The notes beneath the pieces are model-generated. The model was not told the origin of the DNA, did not search any database, and saw only the letters and a list, made by a program, of their open reading frames with translations. From positions 186,001-250,000 of the forward strand of contig WOFQ01000008.1 in NCBI GenBank assembly GCA_012184525.1: 64,000 nt of DNA. Reading direction: 5' to 3'. A program made the position numbers and the translations under genes. How positions within the stretch are numbered: position 1 is the first letter of the stretch; each line of letters opens with the position of its first letter. This DNA is from Xenoacremonium recifei. Lineage: Eukaryota > Ascomycota > Sordariomycetes > Hypocreales > Nectriaceae. This document shows, piece by piece, positions 42,947 to 54,049 of this stretch.

Positions 42947-45103
42947 TGCAGTCTGCGGGGATGAGGCGTTGGAGAGGACAGAGGATCAAGTGTCAATTGT
43001 ATCGTAGGCAAGTAGTCGTAAAATCCATCTTGAAGCAGAAGTCGCAGGTTACACCGTTATCCGCAGTTCAGCCGTCATGGAAATCCACGAACCTGGCCTA
43101 CCCTGCAGTTCAAAATGCACTTACATCGTCTACGGGAAGTTGAAGGGTGTCTAAAGCTAAGTAAAAAATGCTTGGATTTTCCGTGAAAATGGGATTCCGG
43201 TTTGGAAATATTTTTCTATAGAGAAGTTCTTGAGGGAACTAGTTGAGGGTAAATCATAGGGTCGGATAATCACAACCGGCTACATTTCACTCGTAGATGG
43301 TTAAGCGCAAGCATTGTGGAGGGTATAAATAGACGGACAACTGGAGAGATTCAAACAGAAGAAGAAGAAAAAAACACACATTCCCTCAGACCGATGAAAA
43401 CAGATACCGTGGCCCTGGGCTCTGGGTTGCCCTTTTCGAGACCAGCTCTATGAGACTGTTATCTAGCTTAGTGATCAAGTCTGGAGTCTGACGCTGTACT
43501 AGGAGATTCTCACCAATTAACTCACCAATACTTGCAGATGCTGAAGCTTCCAGCGAAAGAGATTTCTGTAAGGGCGAATGAGCTGATTGGGCAAAGTCGA
43601 AAAGTCTCAGATAACATCCCCTGGGTTATATTACGACCGGAACCCAACCCGACGGGCAGTTTCAGAGCAAAGAGGGAGATCACACTGAGAGACCCAGCTT
43701 ATAAAGTCAGACCAGGATTGCAGTCGGCTCTCGGAATGTTCCTCAGTGCCGAAGAGGGTCTTCGAGGAAGTCTTCCGACCGTTGAATCAAGTTGACAACC
43801 ACCAAACCCTGAAGTCTTGCACCCATCAAGATGGAACCGATCTCTCGGTAGCGCGTTTCAGGCGGGCCCTGCGCGCTGGGCGAGGCGCCGTGGCCCCCTG
43901 GCTAACGGCCTTGTGGGTGAGCTGATCCCGCCCTGACAGCGAAACCACCGTCGTAGAGCGTCCAATGAGCACTTGGGATGAAAAGCGTTGGCGGGAAACG
44001 CTGGCTTGAAACACCCGGGCCAGCCGAGATCTGTTTGTGGATGAGCGCGGTGAAGGGGCGGGAGATTGACAGACAGAATGAGCCCCGATTCAAGGGCCTT
44101 TCAGAGGCAAGAAGGCTTACGACTTGAGGAGTTGAGAGAGAATAACTCATAGTTTCTAAGTTACTGAGCAAGTTCCAACTCAACTCATTTCACTCCCCTT
44201 TCCAGCAATTTGTTTGGCTCAGAAAATAAGGTCTGGATTAAGCTAGATAAACGCAGTCAGCAAGCATGGCTAGACGCCCAACAACCCCCTGTTTCTTTCG
44301 GCCCATTTCACCCTCCTTCATGATCTACGCATGCAAGCAGATCCTCCTGGTTTCCCGTCTGGACCAGGTGAGACACAGCGGTGGTGCAACGAGAGATGCC
44401 TCATTCCACGATTGTTTGTCGTGGTGGATGTAGAACAAAACAGAACGGAACACTCCCGTCGGATGCCTGCATACAGGAGGTGATTCACACATCCTCGATT
44501 GTCTCTCCGTGCAACGCGACGATCCGCTTTGAATCATAGTTGGCCTCGATTTGGAAACTCGACGAATAGCATGTATGGGCCGTCTTTGAGTTGTCCTCCT
44601 TGGCTGTTCCAAGACTGCAGCGATATCCCTACTAGAACGCCCGTCAACAACCCTAGCCGCGCGCAGGGTCTAAGGCAAGGTGAGGTGGGCTGAATAATGG
44701 CAGTACCGCTTGGACAATCCACGATGCCCCTGGTTCTGCCTCAGCTTTCAGCAACCCCTCTCGCAGGCCTCTTCTTCTTCTTTTTCTTCTTCAACCTCCT
44801 CCATTCCCAGTCTTGTTCTTTTCCTCCTCACTTCATTCATTCATTTCTCACCTTGCGAAGAAGCTGCTGAGCACGTCCTCTCTTTTTGTTTCTTTCTTCC
44901 ATATTCTCTCATTCAACACCACAACTTCTCTCCCTTTTGATTGTGGTTGTCAAGTCCATTCCTTTTCTCAGGTGCTCCGGTATCACCATCGCTTCTCTCG
45001 TGCAAAGTCACGACTTTTATCCCGATTTCATTCCGCGTCCTAGAGACCCTTTGATTCTTTATCACTTTACATTCTCCCTCCCACTTGACGTTCGACCGAC
45101 ACC
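42947..45103. other. Divergent intergenic region, no gene supported
   Basis: About 2.2 kb between the Rcm1-like start and the DUF1996 start. Frames are short and without domains. The right end becomes strongly pyrimidine-rich. Confidence 0.5.
44755..44960 (+). promoter_or_regulatory. Pyrimidine-rich core promoter/leader of the DUF1996 gene
   Basis: Dense CT tracts (for example ctcttcttcttctttttc) lie 150-350 bases upstream of the ATG, as is usual just upstream of transcription starts of well-expressed fungal genes. The exact start site is not known. Confidence 0.5.
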
Positions 45104-46792
45104 ATGAAGCTGAGTCTCACTACCGCCATGGCGGCTCTCATTACCGCCGCAGCTGCTGCCAAGGACGAGAGGACCTTTGCCGTGCTGCGATTTACCAACC
45201 AAGGACTCACAAAGGGCCGCATGGACCCCATCGTCTTCCCAGGCGAACCCTCGGCCCACGTTCACACTGTTATGGGCGGCAGCGCCTTCAGCCTAACTTC
45301 CACCGGCGAGGAACTCCTCAAGTCCAACTGCAGCAATGCCATGGTCAAGGGCGATTACAGCAATTACTGGTTTCCTTCACTCTACTTCCACGACACCACG
45401 AACAACACCTTTGAACCCGTTGAGATCTTCTACGTCAACGTCTACTACTTGTGAGCCTTGCCTCCCCCTCTCGCTGAGGCCTGCCGCTGACTTAATCAAA
45501 GCTTCGAACCAACTCACGATGATATCAAGGCTTTCCCTGTTGGGTTGTCCATGGTCAGCGGCAACGCTACCACTCGTGTTCTTCCCGCCGCCGGTGTCTC
45601 GGCCAACCTCGATCCCTCACAGGGTCCTATCAACCCTGCTAGATACACTTGCCCACGCCTCAACAACGACTACGACCCGCCCTCTTGGCCTGCTGACTCG
45701 GATGGCTCTATGGCTGGTATTGGCGACCCAATCGTCCTAGGCGAAGGTGTTGGCTTCCCAGACATGAACTGCGACGGATACGCTTCACCTCTCCGCGCTG
45801 ACATCCACTTCCCCTCGTGCTACAACCCAAAGGCCGGGCTCACAAACTACGAGGAGAACATGGTGTTTCCCTCTGACAATGAAGGTTACCAAGATTGCCC
45901 CGACGGCTGGATCCACGTTCCGCACATCTTCTTCGAGGTCTACTGGAACACTCCCCTGTTTGTCGACCGTTGGACCCAGGGCCAGGGCACTCAGCCTTTT
46001 GTGCTCTCCGACGGCGATGCTACCGGGTACAGCTCGCACGGCGACTTCATGGCTGGTTGGGACGAAGACCTCCTGCAGCACATCATCGACACCTGCAACG
46101 CGGGAGACTCGGGTATGGATACTTGCCCTGGTCTGTTTTATGGCCTCAACACGGATGACTGCACTATTCCATCCCTCATTGACGAGCAGGTCGATGGCGT
46201 CTTGACTTCTTTGCCCGGAAACAACCCTCTGCAGGGATGGCAGTACGGTGTTGATGGTAGCAGCTCTGGTTCAGGTTCAGGTTCCGGTTCGGGAGGCAAA
46301 GGCAGCATTTCCTCAAGCTCTGCAGCTCCTACTGTTTCCTCAAAGGCTGCTGCTGTCTCCTCATCTTCTCCGGCGGCTGCCAGCAAAACCTCTGGCAGTG
46401 ATGCTACAAGCAAAGCTTCCAAGCCTAAGACGACGTCGGTAGAGCAGTCGACTGGTGAGACTGCCGCCGCTGTTGCAACTTCAACTGGGCCTGCAGCCTA
46501 CCCTAACCCTGCCACCGAGTCAGAAGCCGCAGAGGCCATTTCAACGACCTCAGCACAAGGCAGCTCCAAGCCGAGCAAGACTGTGGCCACCCTGGCGGGA
46601 AGCTCTCCCACATCCAAGGCTAAGTCTACGTGTAAGCGAAAGATTCATACAGTCTGGGAGACTGTGACTGTGACTCAATCTGCTCCTGAGCCGACTGCAG
46701 CTACCGGTTCTCGCCGCGCTGCTGCCAAGCGAGAGGACATGGGACGGCATCTTCACGGCCATGCCCGTCGTCAGGGAAGCCTCCATCGATGA
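45104..46792 (+). CDS. Secreted DUF1996 protein with Ser/Gly/Ala linker
   Basis: Two exons, 45104-45450 and 45502-46792, 545 residues. A signal peptide, MKLSLTTAMAALITAAAAA, precedes the mature protein. The DUF1996 domain fills about residues 20-370: HVHTVMGGSAF, SNYWFPSLYF, GFPDMNCDGY, RADIHFPSCYN, CPDGWIHVPHIFFEVYW and SSHGDFMAGWDEDLLQ. The conserved His and Cys residues would suit a metal-binding secreted enzyme, but no activity is established to my knowledge. A GSGSGSGSGG-type linker and a Ser/Thr/Ala-rich, probably O-glycosylated region follow. The basic C-terminal end lacks a GPI signal, so the protein is likely secreted or wall-associated. Confidence 0.9.
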
Positions 46793-49700
46793 GCCTGAGC
46801 TTGACGTGATTGATCGGGTTTGACGAACTTTTCTAGCGTGTCATTACTCCTGGGGTGGAGTGAGCATATGACTGGGCTGGATATTCCAATTCTTTACTTG
46901 TACAATTTTCCAAAAGCCACATACTTTTATCTTCAATTATGAATTTTTGAGCGAAAGCATGAAGCGTGACTCACAGCGATAAAACTTGAATTGTTGAAGC
47001 GGATGAACCATCGCATAAGATAAAGTCTTACCCGGATGGTCCTCGGCTCCCTGTGCTTATAAAGTTCCTACCACTCCCTTTTTCCCTGTGAACTACCATG
47101 GGGCCTTGTGGTCTATGATGAGTCCGGATCAGACTTACCAGCATGAGAACGTACGTGTTCTTAGAGCCGTTAGTCGTAGGATTACTGAGGCCGCACATGT
47201 CTTAAGCAGAGCAAGTGCCTACTTGCTTATATCTACCCGTTGAGTTTCTTTATCACTATGTGTCTTCTCTTTGCTATTCTTGGTGCTTGAAATTGTGCAT
47301 TTGATTGACCATTCTATTGGATTGCCGGAGGAAAATGCGTTCGCAACCCCTTGAGTAATGATTCCCCGGTCCTCGTTCCCTTCTCTACATAAAAAAAAAA
47401 CCTTATATACCGACCAACCTCTGTCAAGTTTTAAAAGGGCCCCGGCTATCAGCGTATATGTCCTCCTTTTATTATTATGAGCATGCACAGAATGTATTTT
47501 CGTTAGCCCGAACAAGAAAGAACGGCAAACAGCAAGACGGACGTAATGGAGTTCAAGAAAACTGAACACCGCTGGCTTTGTAATGACAAAAATGATACGA
47601 GCTTGAAGTTAGATGGCTTGGAAACAGCCTAGGCTTCTTCGTCTCAACAGAGCACCCATTTTGGTAATTCGAAGTCGGACTCACCAATACCTAAGTTACG
47701 CCATTTGCCGTAAGTAAGGTAGGCAGGTAGATAAATTCCTTGAGGGAGTCTGAGCTGAGAAATATATACATGAACAATACAGCAGCAAGGTACGGGCAAG
47801 TATCGCCCGAGATTCGGTGTTGGCATATCTACCAAGCTGAAATGAAAAGATGATTCTTCCTCTTCATCTCGACAGGGACATCAAGCTGGCGAAGTGGACA
47901 AAGGAAGGCACCCGATTTGCCTCCATACTGGCTGACCACGCTTTTGGAAAGCAACGGTGCCGTTAAAAGAGGGAGGGAATTAGAGTTACTTGCAGTGAAA
48001 GCTACAAGAATGATGGAAAAATAGCCATCGAGGAAGCCTTCCTGGGTGATTCTGGCATGGGACATCATCGGGCCTTAGGAGAAGCGTGGAATCTAGCACT
48101 TATCCGGCGTCATCCCATGCTCTTCGGAGACATTTCACAAGATATTCAAGCTGGATAGTCCCTGGACGAGTTTGGTACTTGCTTAAGGTACATAGCGAGA
48201 CGTTCAACACTGGCTACGCAGCCACCTTGCTCCCCAGCTTACGTTAGAGCTGTCTATTCGTTGGCCTGTTTGATAGCTCAAAACTACCCACGGAAAGTCA
48301 CAGACAGCAGAAAGTATCCCACGCGATAGCCGCAGCTTCAGAGAGTTGTCTGTATCCTCAATCCCTGCTCGCTTACTGCCTTGGCCGAACAGTGATCTTG
48401 GGTCAAGACCAGTGGACGAGACCAGCCGATCAAGGTGGGAAAAAGCAAGTAACCTGCATTGCAGGACACGTCATGAGCGCTTTAAAATAGCCCGAGAGTC
48501 CAGCTGAATGCAATGTAACCCTTAATCGATGCACGTCGAGCTGGTCAAGATCTGAGAATGTGTGTACAGACGGAGTCACTATGGGGACGGATGTGTTGGT
48601 CGGAGAGGCTCTCCGTTGGCCAGCGCTCATCCCTCCCTGCATGATTCTATTGGGACTGAGAGCAGATAATTCGTAGAGTGGTCCTTTCAGCTGAGCCAAC
48701 TGCAAAATGATAACTCAGAAAACCGCTCCGCACCCCCTTTACCCAGGGAGTGGTCCGTGGCGTTTGTTGGGGCGAGTCGACTGCACGGGATAAACGCCAT
48801 GTTCTGCAAGTCGCAGCCTCTCAATTGGCCTGTCGTCCCGGCAGCACGTCCTCGTGATTGATTTCCAACATGGTCTCTCGTCAAGGTAAGCCACCGTTGC
48901 GTTGGCGGTGACCAGGGTCTCGGGGTACAAACCTTTCGACAACGCCTCAGTGGCAAAGTCAAGATAATGCGCGCCATCATCACGAGTGCTTTCTTTTTCC
49001 AAGCTACTCATGCAGACTCTTTCCCGCGAATCGGGGTGCAGAGGTAGTCAGCCAGGAGCGCAGAATTTGTCATTTCACACCCCTGGTAGCTGAGACATTA
49101 AGGCTGGTAATCCCTCCGGGCTACCTGCATATCGATGAGTCTAAGGATTCTGACGAAACATGCAGCGACGAGTTGTGTGGTAAGCCAATCGGCAAGCTTC
49201 ATCCCAATGTGATGTTGGTCAGACTAATCCTTCTGTGAATGTAAGTGCATACGGACGTAACCTTGAGCAAGACTGAGGTGCATGGCAGGCCGCTACACGT
49301 ATGGTCATCTGCCCTTGTACATATGTACTGTGTCAGTCACAGCCGGTGGCGCCTTGCGGGCGTCTTGCTGCATGCCAGAGACAGCCGCAGCTGGCGAGAA
49401 TATTGGGTTAAGCGACGCTATTCGCTGTTGCAAATACTCTCAATTGGTACTTCCCTCCTGAGGTGCCGGCAGTTTGCAAATCTCAATCCTTCTCGGGGGT
49501 ATCTGGAGCTGGGCAGCGGGGCTTCTCGTACTTCCTTGCTCCTGATTCCGCATTCCTTTGTGCCTGTGTTCTTCCCGGTCTTAGCAAACGGAATTATTCA
49601 GCAGGAGCTGGTATTGGAGTCAACCATGTCTGATCTTTTGTTAAGGTCGCGGCCCCGTTGCGTTGGTTGTGTCGAAAGAGCATTCCCATATGGCCGAGAC

Positions 49701-52700
49701 CAAGCGCAAGTGCCCATCTGGAACTGGAATATCGGTATAGGAGGGTTAATCGCGCTGAAACGATGTAAATAACAGCATCAACAAACCATGGCTCCCTCTG
49801 AGATTAAACTGTGAATGGTTTGAACCCAGACGAGGGAAAAGCCTTTGGGCTGAACCCTTTTGACTCGTTTTTCCTGGTTGCCAACGAACATTGCCAATAT
49901 TGGATTGAGACAACCCTCAGGCTTTTCGAGTGGCGCTGTGCTAACCCTGGGCTTTGAGCAGCGGAAAGCAAGTCCATTGAGTAAACTTGTCGTCATGAGG
50001 TGCGGAGACGACATCCCGCGTGTGTGGCTGCGTAACCCCTGAATCCGTCTGCGCGATTCTCGACTGGCGGGCTCGGGTTGCCGCTTGCGCTTCGTCCGGG
50101 CCCGGCCAGACACAAGTAGAAACGAAGAAGAATAGTCGAGCTCTCACTTGACGTGACTTCCACCTCGATGTTGTCTTCTTAGACTTCTCCGAGATACGAA
50201 ATCAACTCGTTAATTGAACTTGATCAGGCCAGCACGGGACCCCCCTTGCAGATAGACATTAATGAACCCTCGACTTCGTGACTAGATCCGCGACGTGGCT
50301 ACCCGTGTGGGGAGCTGAACACACGCGCCACCCGCAAGCGACATCCAGACCGTCAATCCGAGGGCCCTGGACGAGCTGAATGGGCGGGAGATTTGAGTTT
50401 TTACCACCTGCCGAAGTCGGTTTCCCGAAGTTCCTTCATCTGTCGTCAAGGATCTTTGTCGAGCGTCGCAGTCGCAGGCTTCGACGCGATGGCTGTCTTG
50501 ACGATGATGATCGCCGGAAGCGTCTCCGGCGCTGTTCTTCACAGCTCCAAGACAGGGGTCTCGCCGCAGTCGAACTAGGAGTAACTAGCCAACTGACAAG
50601 TCATATCGGAACTCTTTGTCACAATTCGCAAGCCACCACAGGAAACTCTCAATTGTCTCCTCGGGGCAACTTCAAGCCTGGTTCGGAGCGAGCACGCGAA
50701 ATGTGGCTCCATGAATTGGCACCACCGTTAGCCTAGCCTGGGATGCCGGCCACCAAACGAAAGCTTGGTGGTGCCGGCGGCAAAGGAGGGTTGGCGAGCA
50801 TGGGGGCGTGCATTGCTGGAATGCAGTAAGGGCGGAATCGTCATAGGGATGGTGCAGAAATGCGGTTTTCGGAGAAAGAGTTGCAGCCACGCCAGTGACA
50901 TGGAAATTGCCATGTTCTCTCGCGACAGCGGGTCTCTTCTGGGGAGATCTGAGTGAAACATTGTCCCACTCTCTTCTCTCTGTTTGACCGCGAGCTATGT
51001 GCCGACCAGATCAGCGAGAGATGGCGCCTCTTTGTCTCCCCCCCTCCCTGGTCTCAGTTGGAGTCCCGGGCCAATTGCTCAGCGTATTCAACATACAGGC
51101 CGTGAAGAGAGGAGGTGGAAAGACCGGGTGGCAGAGCCAACTTGCCAAACTCCACGTCTAATGGCCGTTGGGCACAATATTTCGAAATGATCTGACTTTG
51201 GGTTACAACCCCTGCTGATGGAACAGTACCAATAAAGCATTGCAATTGGAGCGTGACCCTCATCAAGCGCCTTCAGAGGCTTCAACCATTGCCGTGTGAC
51301 AGTGCTAACTCATTCGAGAGTTGGATGGTGTTGGCTTGAATCTTGAATGTGACATGTCCGAATCTGCCTCACGAGTGGAGAGCGCTTGATTGAGGTCCAC
51401 GTACTTGGTACATGACTTCTCTGAAACATTGAACCTTAGCCTGCCGGTTAGGCTTGACTGTCTAGGCCGTACGTATGCAGACGCCTGCGAGGGGGCTGTT
51501 GTCTGTTGGATCAACAAGCTCTTTCTGAGGGGATGCAAGCATAATGCCGCAAGGATGGAGGATAGGCAATGCTGTCAAAATGATTCTTCCTGAGCTCAGC
51601 CAGAGAGCGAAACTCCTCATCGGCATGGCACGAGGCTGTTAGGATGGATTAAGCTTTCTCCCATCCTTACCTGATAGGGCTCGGCTCCGATACCCCTGAT
51701 CTGTCCGGTGCAAACGTCCTTTTGAGTGGTAACCACATCCAAGAGGGCAGCAATGTTGAAATCGTAAGGCGGCCTATCATCTTTTTCTCGCAGATTGTAT
51801 GGAGCAATGCGTGCTTTGCTCTGAAACATGCGCCTAGACTTGTCGCCGTCGGCGGAGATGTCCCGCCGCCCATCTTCACACCGGCTACAGCCATGTCTTA
51901 GATGATTGGCGATGTGTGAAGCTTCTCACCCTTGTTACCAATCACGAGGTGAGAGGTGCACCGGTGTCTCAGCAGACACGCCCCCCTCATGACCGTTGCC
52001 CCTAAAAGTGATGTGACTCGACAACGGCTCCTGTTTCTCTGAGACAGGTTGATAGGCCAGGGATGACTTGGCGACTTGTACGGAGTCTCTCCTCAGATAC
52101 GGAGCATTGACAACGTAATTACCCCATCTGAAGTGAGTTTTGGTAAACTGGGCCTCAACAGGGGCTTCATCTCAGTTTCTCGCCGGGTACTAAGATCTGA
52201 TCGAAGGACTGGTGACGGATCATACAATCCGACGATCCGAGTCAAGTCTTAGAGCTGTCAACGGGGCTAGAGCCACATAGGAATCGAATCTAAGATGTCA
52301 ATAGTTGCCTTCTCTCCACCTTCAAGTTGGGCTTCGCGACTCCTTGATGTCGTGCTCCACCATGCTCGAGTGCCCATCGAAGTTCTCGATCGAGAAGTGA
52401 GGGGAAAGAAGGAGAGGGAATTTCAGGGAAGATGCAAGGATACGAAGTTAGCTGCATACGGCAGTGTCGTTGTGACAATGCTGTGAAAGGTAGAGACCGA
52501 TTCCCCTGCGTGAGCTGCGGGTATGGACACGTCGTCCGAGGAGCTGAGCTATCCCAACGCACAGATTCAGGGTCACACCCGTTGTGTAAGGTAGACAACC
52601 TCGCAAGCCAAGTCCAAAATACATGTTATTATAAGCGCGGCCCAATAGAGAGGCGCGATCGTGCGTGTGTGTGGGTATAACAGTTTGTGATGTGAGAAGG

Positions 52701-52831
52701 AGATCCGTTGAAACCTTTCAGAAGCCATCCGTAGAAAAGACCGAGCCGCTTGTACTATCCGTATCACAGATATCCCTTATGCCCTTCGATCCTGCCTCAA
52801 AAACGCCGTAAACTTGCCTGTTTACTTTCTG
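46793..52831. other. Gene-poor block left of the velvet gene
   Basis: About 6 kb with no supported gene. The longest plus-strand frame (49245-49772, 175 codons) has no domain, and its first codon is not an ATG in a good context. A minus-strand frame of 90 codons with a real ATG (49011-48739) looks mildly protein-like but is isolated. I see no transposase, reverse transcriptase or terminal repeats. Confidence 0.5.
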
Positions 52832-54049
52832 CTAACGTCGGCTCGATCGCCGTCTTCGTTTTTCCTCAGAGGGATCCGGTTCGTCGACTTCCCCTTCGCT
52901 GGAGTCCTCCTCTACGGCTCTGGAGCCTCGAGCTTTGTCGTTCCCTTTCTTAATGGAAATAATGCATCCCTGCTCCTTCAATTTCTTGGTCAGCTTCGTG
53001 CTGGCTTGCATGCCAGGAAAGTCTTTGGCGTTGTAGACGGTAAAAGGGGTTGTCATAATTTGAACAAGAGCCGGGAATCGCTTGACCTCCCTCGCACGCA
53101 TAGGGTCGATCATAACGAGGCTGAACTTGAGACGATATGTCCCTGGGGTCCGACACGAGAGATCAGGAAAGCAGAAGAAACAACCTTCCTTTCCATTCTC
53201 GTCCTTGCCAACGAAGGGAGCCCCTACTAGAGAACCCATCAATCTTCGCTGATGACGGTACTCCTCGGGCATGAACGACGCATCGTACGCCCCCGTGCCG
53301 TCGTAGATCGAACAACTCATGACGTAGTGGCTATAGTGAAGCCGTGCCGTTATCTCTTCTTTTGTGAGATAAGGGCTCTCAACGAGGAGTTCGATAATAG
53401 GTGGAGGGTCGATAACTCTCCTGTCGCGCTCACCAAACCCACAAGATCGGGCTGCAAAGGGTTGCTGGCGGATCAGGAGTTTGTACTGCGCCGCGTCTTC
53501 GCCTGATCGCCTCCCACCGCCATACATGGTTCTCGAGGACTCAGCCCCAGGATCCATACCGGGTTGCATCATCTGAGGAGGTTGGGACATTGTTGGATGA
53601 GGAAGCCCGTAACCAAGGGGATACTCAAAGGGGTTGTTGAGATTGCTAGGAGGTTGGCCGTACCCGTATGTCGTAGACCGAGGATCTTGAGATGAGGGAT
53701 TTTGACTAAAACTGTTACTGCGTACATGTGCCGGACTTGTGGGCGTTTGGGGAGCATAGCCCGACAGAGGTTGAGGCGTGTTGTTGTTGCCGTCCCATGG
53801 ATGATTGAGTGTCATGCCCCCTCGCGGCGGAGGTGCGTATGCGCTTGGTGCAGTAGACGAAGAACCATAGTTATCTTGGTAGGCATATGAAGAGCGTGGT
53901 TCGTACTGCGTGAGAGAATAAGGGGAGGGGTCGGTGCTACTTGAGGGAGGAAGTCCCATGGGTTGGCTCGTCTGGCTGTGAGAAGGATGGGCTGTATCCG
54001 GCGGAGCGTATCCTCCATCATGAGGCCAGCTCATGGAGGGCCGGGACAT
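52832..54049 (-). CDS. velC: Velvet-family transcription regulator, probably VelC
   Basis: Single exon, 405 residues. The first 185 are Pro/Ser/Gln/Tyr-rich and disordered. The velvet domain spans about 189-368: YKLLIRQQPFAARSCGFGER, DRRVIDPPPIIELLVES, YVMSCSIYD, MGSLVGAPFVGKDENG, CFFCFPDLSCRTPGTYRLKF and VYNAKDFPGMQAST. Velvet proteins bind DNA through an NF-kB-like fold and control development and secondary metabolism. The domain is not interrupted by the long insert of VelB and lacks the VosA-type N-terminus. FGERDRRVIDPPPI with the long N-terminal tail best fits VelC. The C-terminal KRRRRSSRR is a likely nuclear signal. VosA remains the main alternative. Confidence 0.85.
   Translation of the reverse strand: MSRPSMSWPHDGGYAPPDTAHPSHSQTSQPMGLPPSSSTDPSPYSLTQYEPRSSYAYQDNYGSSSTAPSAYAPPPRGGMTLNHPWDGNNNTPQPLSGYAPQTPTSPAHVRSNSFSQNPSSQDPRSTTYGYGQPPSNLNNPFEYPLGYGLPHPTMSQPPQMMQPGMDPGAESSRTMYGGGRRSGEDAAQYKLLIRQQPFAARSCGFGERDRRVIDPPPIIELLVESPYLTKEEITARLHYSHYVMSCSIYDGTGAYDASFMPEEYRHQRRLMGSLVGAPFVGKDENGKEGCFFCFPDLSCRTPGTYRLKFSLVMIDPMRAREVKRFPALVQIMTTPFTVYNAKDFPGMQASTKLTKKLKEQGCIISIKKGNDKARGSRAVEEDSSEGEVDEPDPSEEKRRRRSSRR

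Noticed and set aside
49245..49772. 175-codon plus-strand frame in the gene-poor block
   Set aside because: No domain, poor start, and competing frames on the other strand.
52250..52310. Possible tRNA T-loop (rev ttagattcgattcc)
   Set aside because: Arms do not pair into a cloverleaf, and no A box lies at the right distance.
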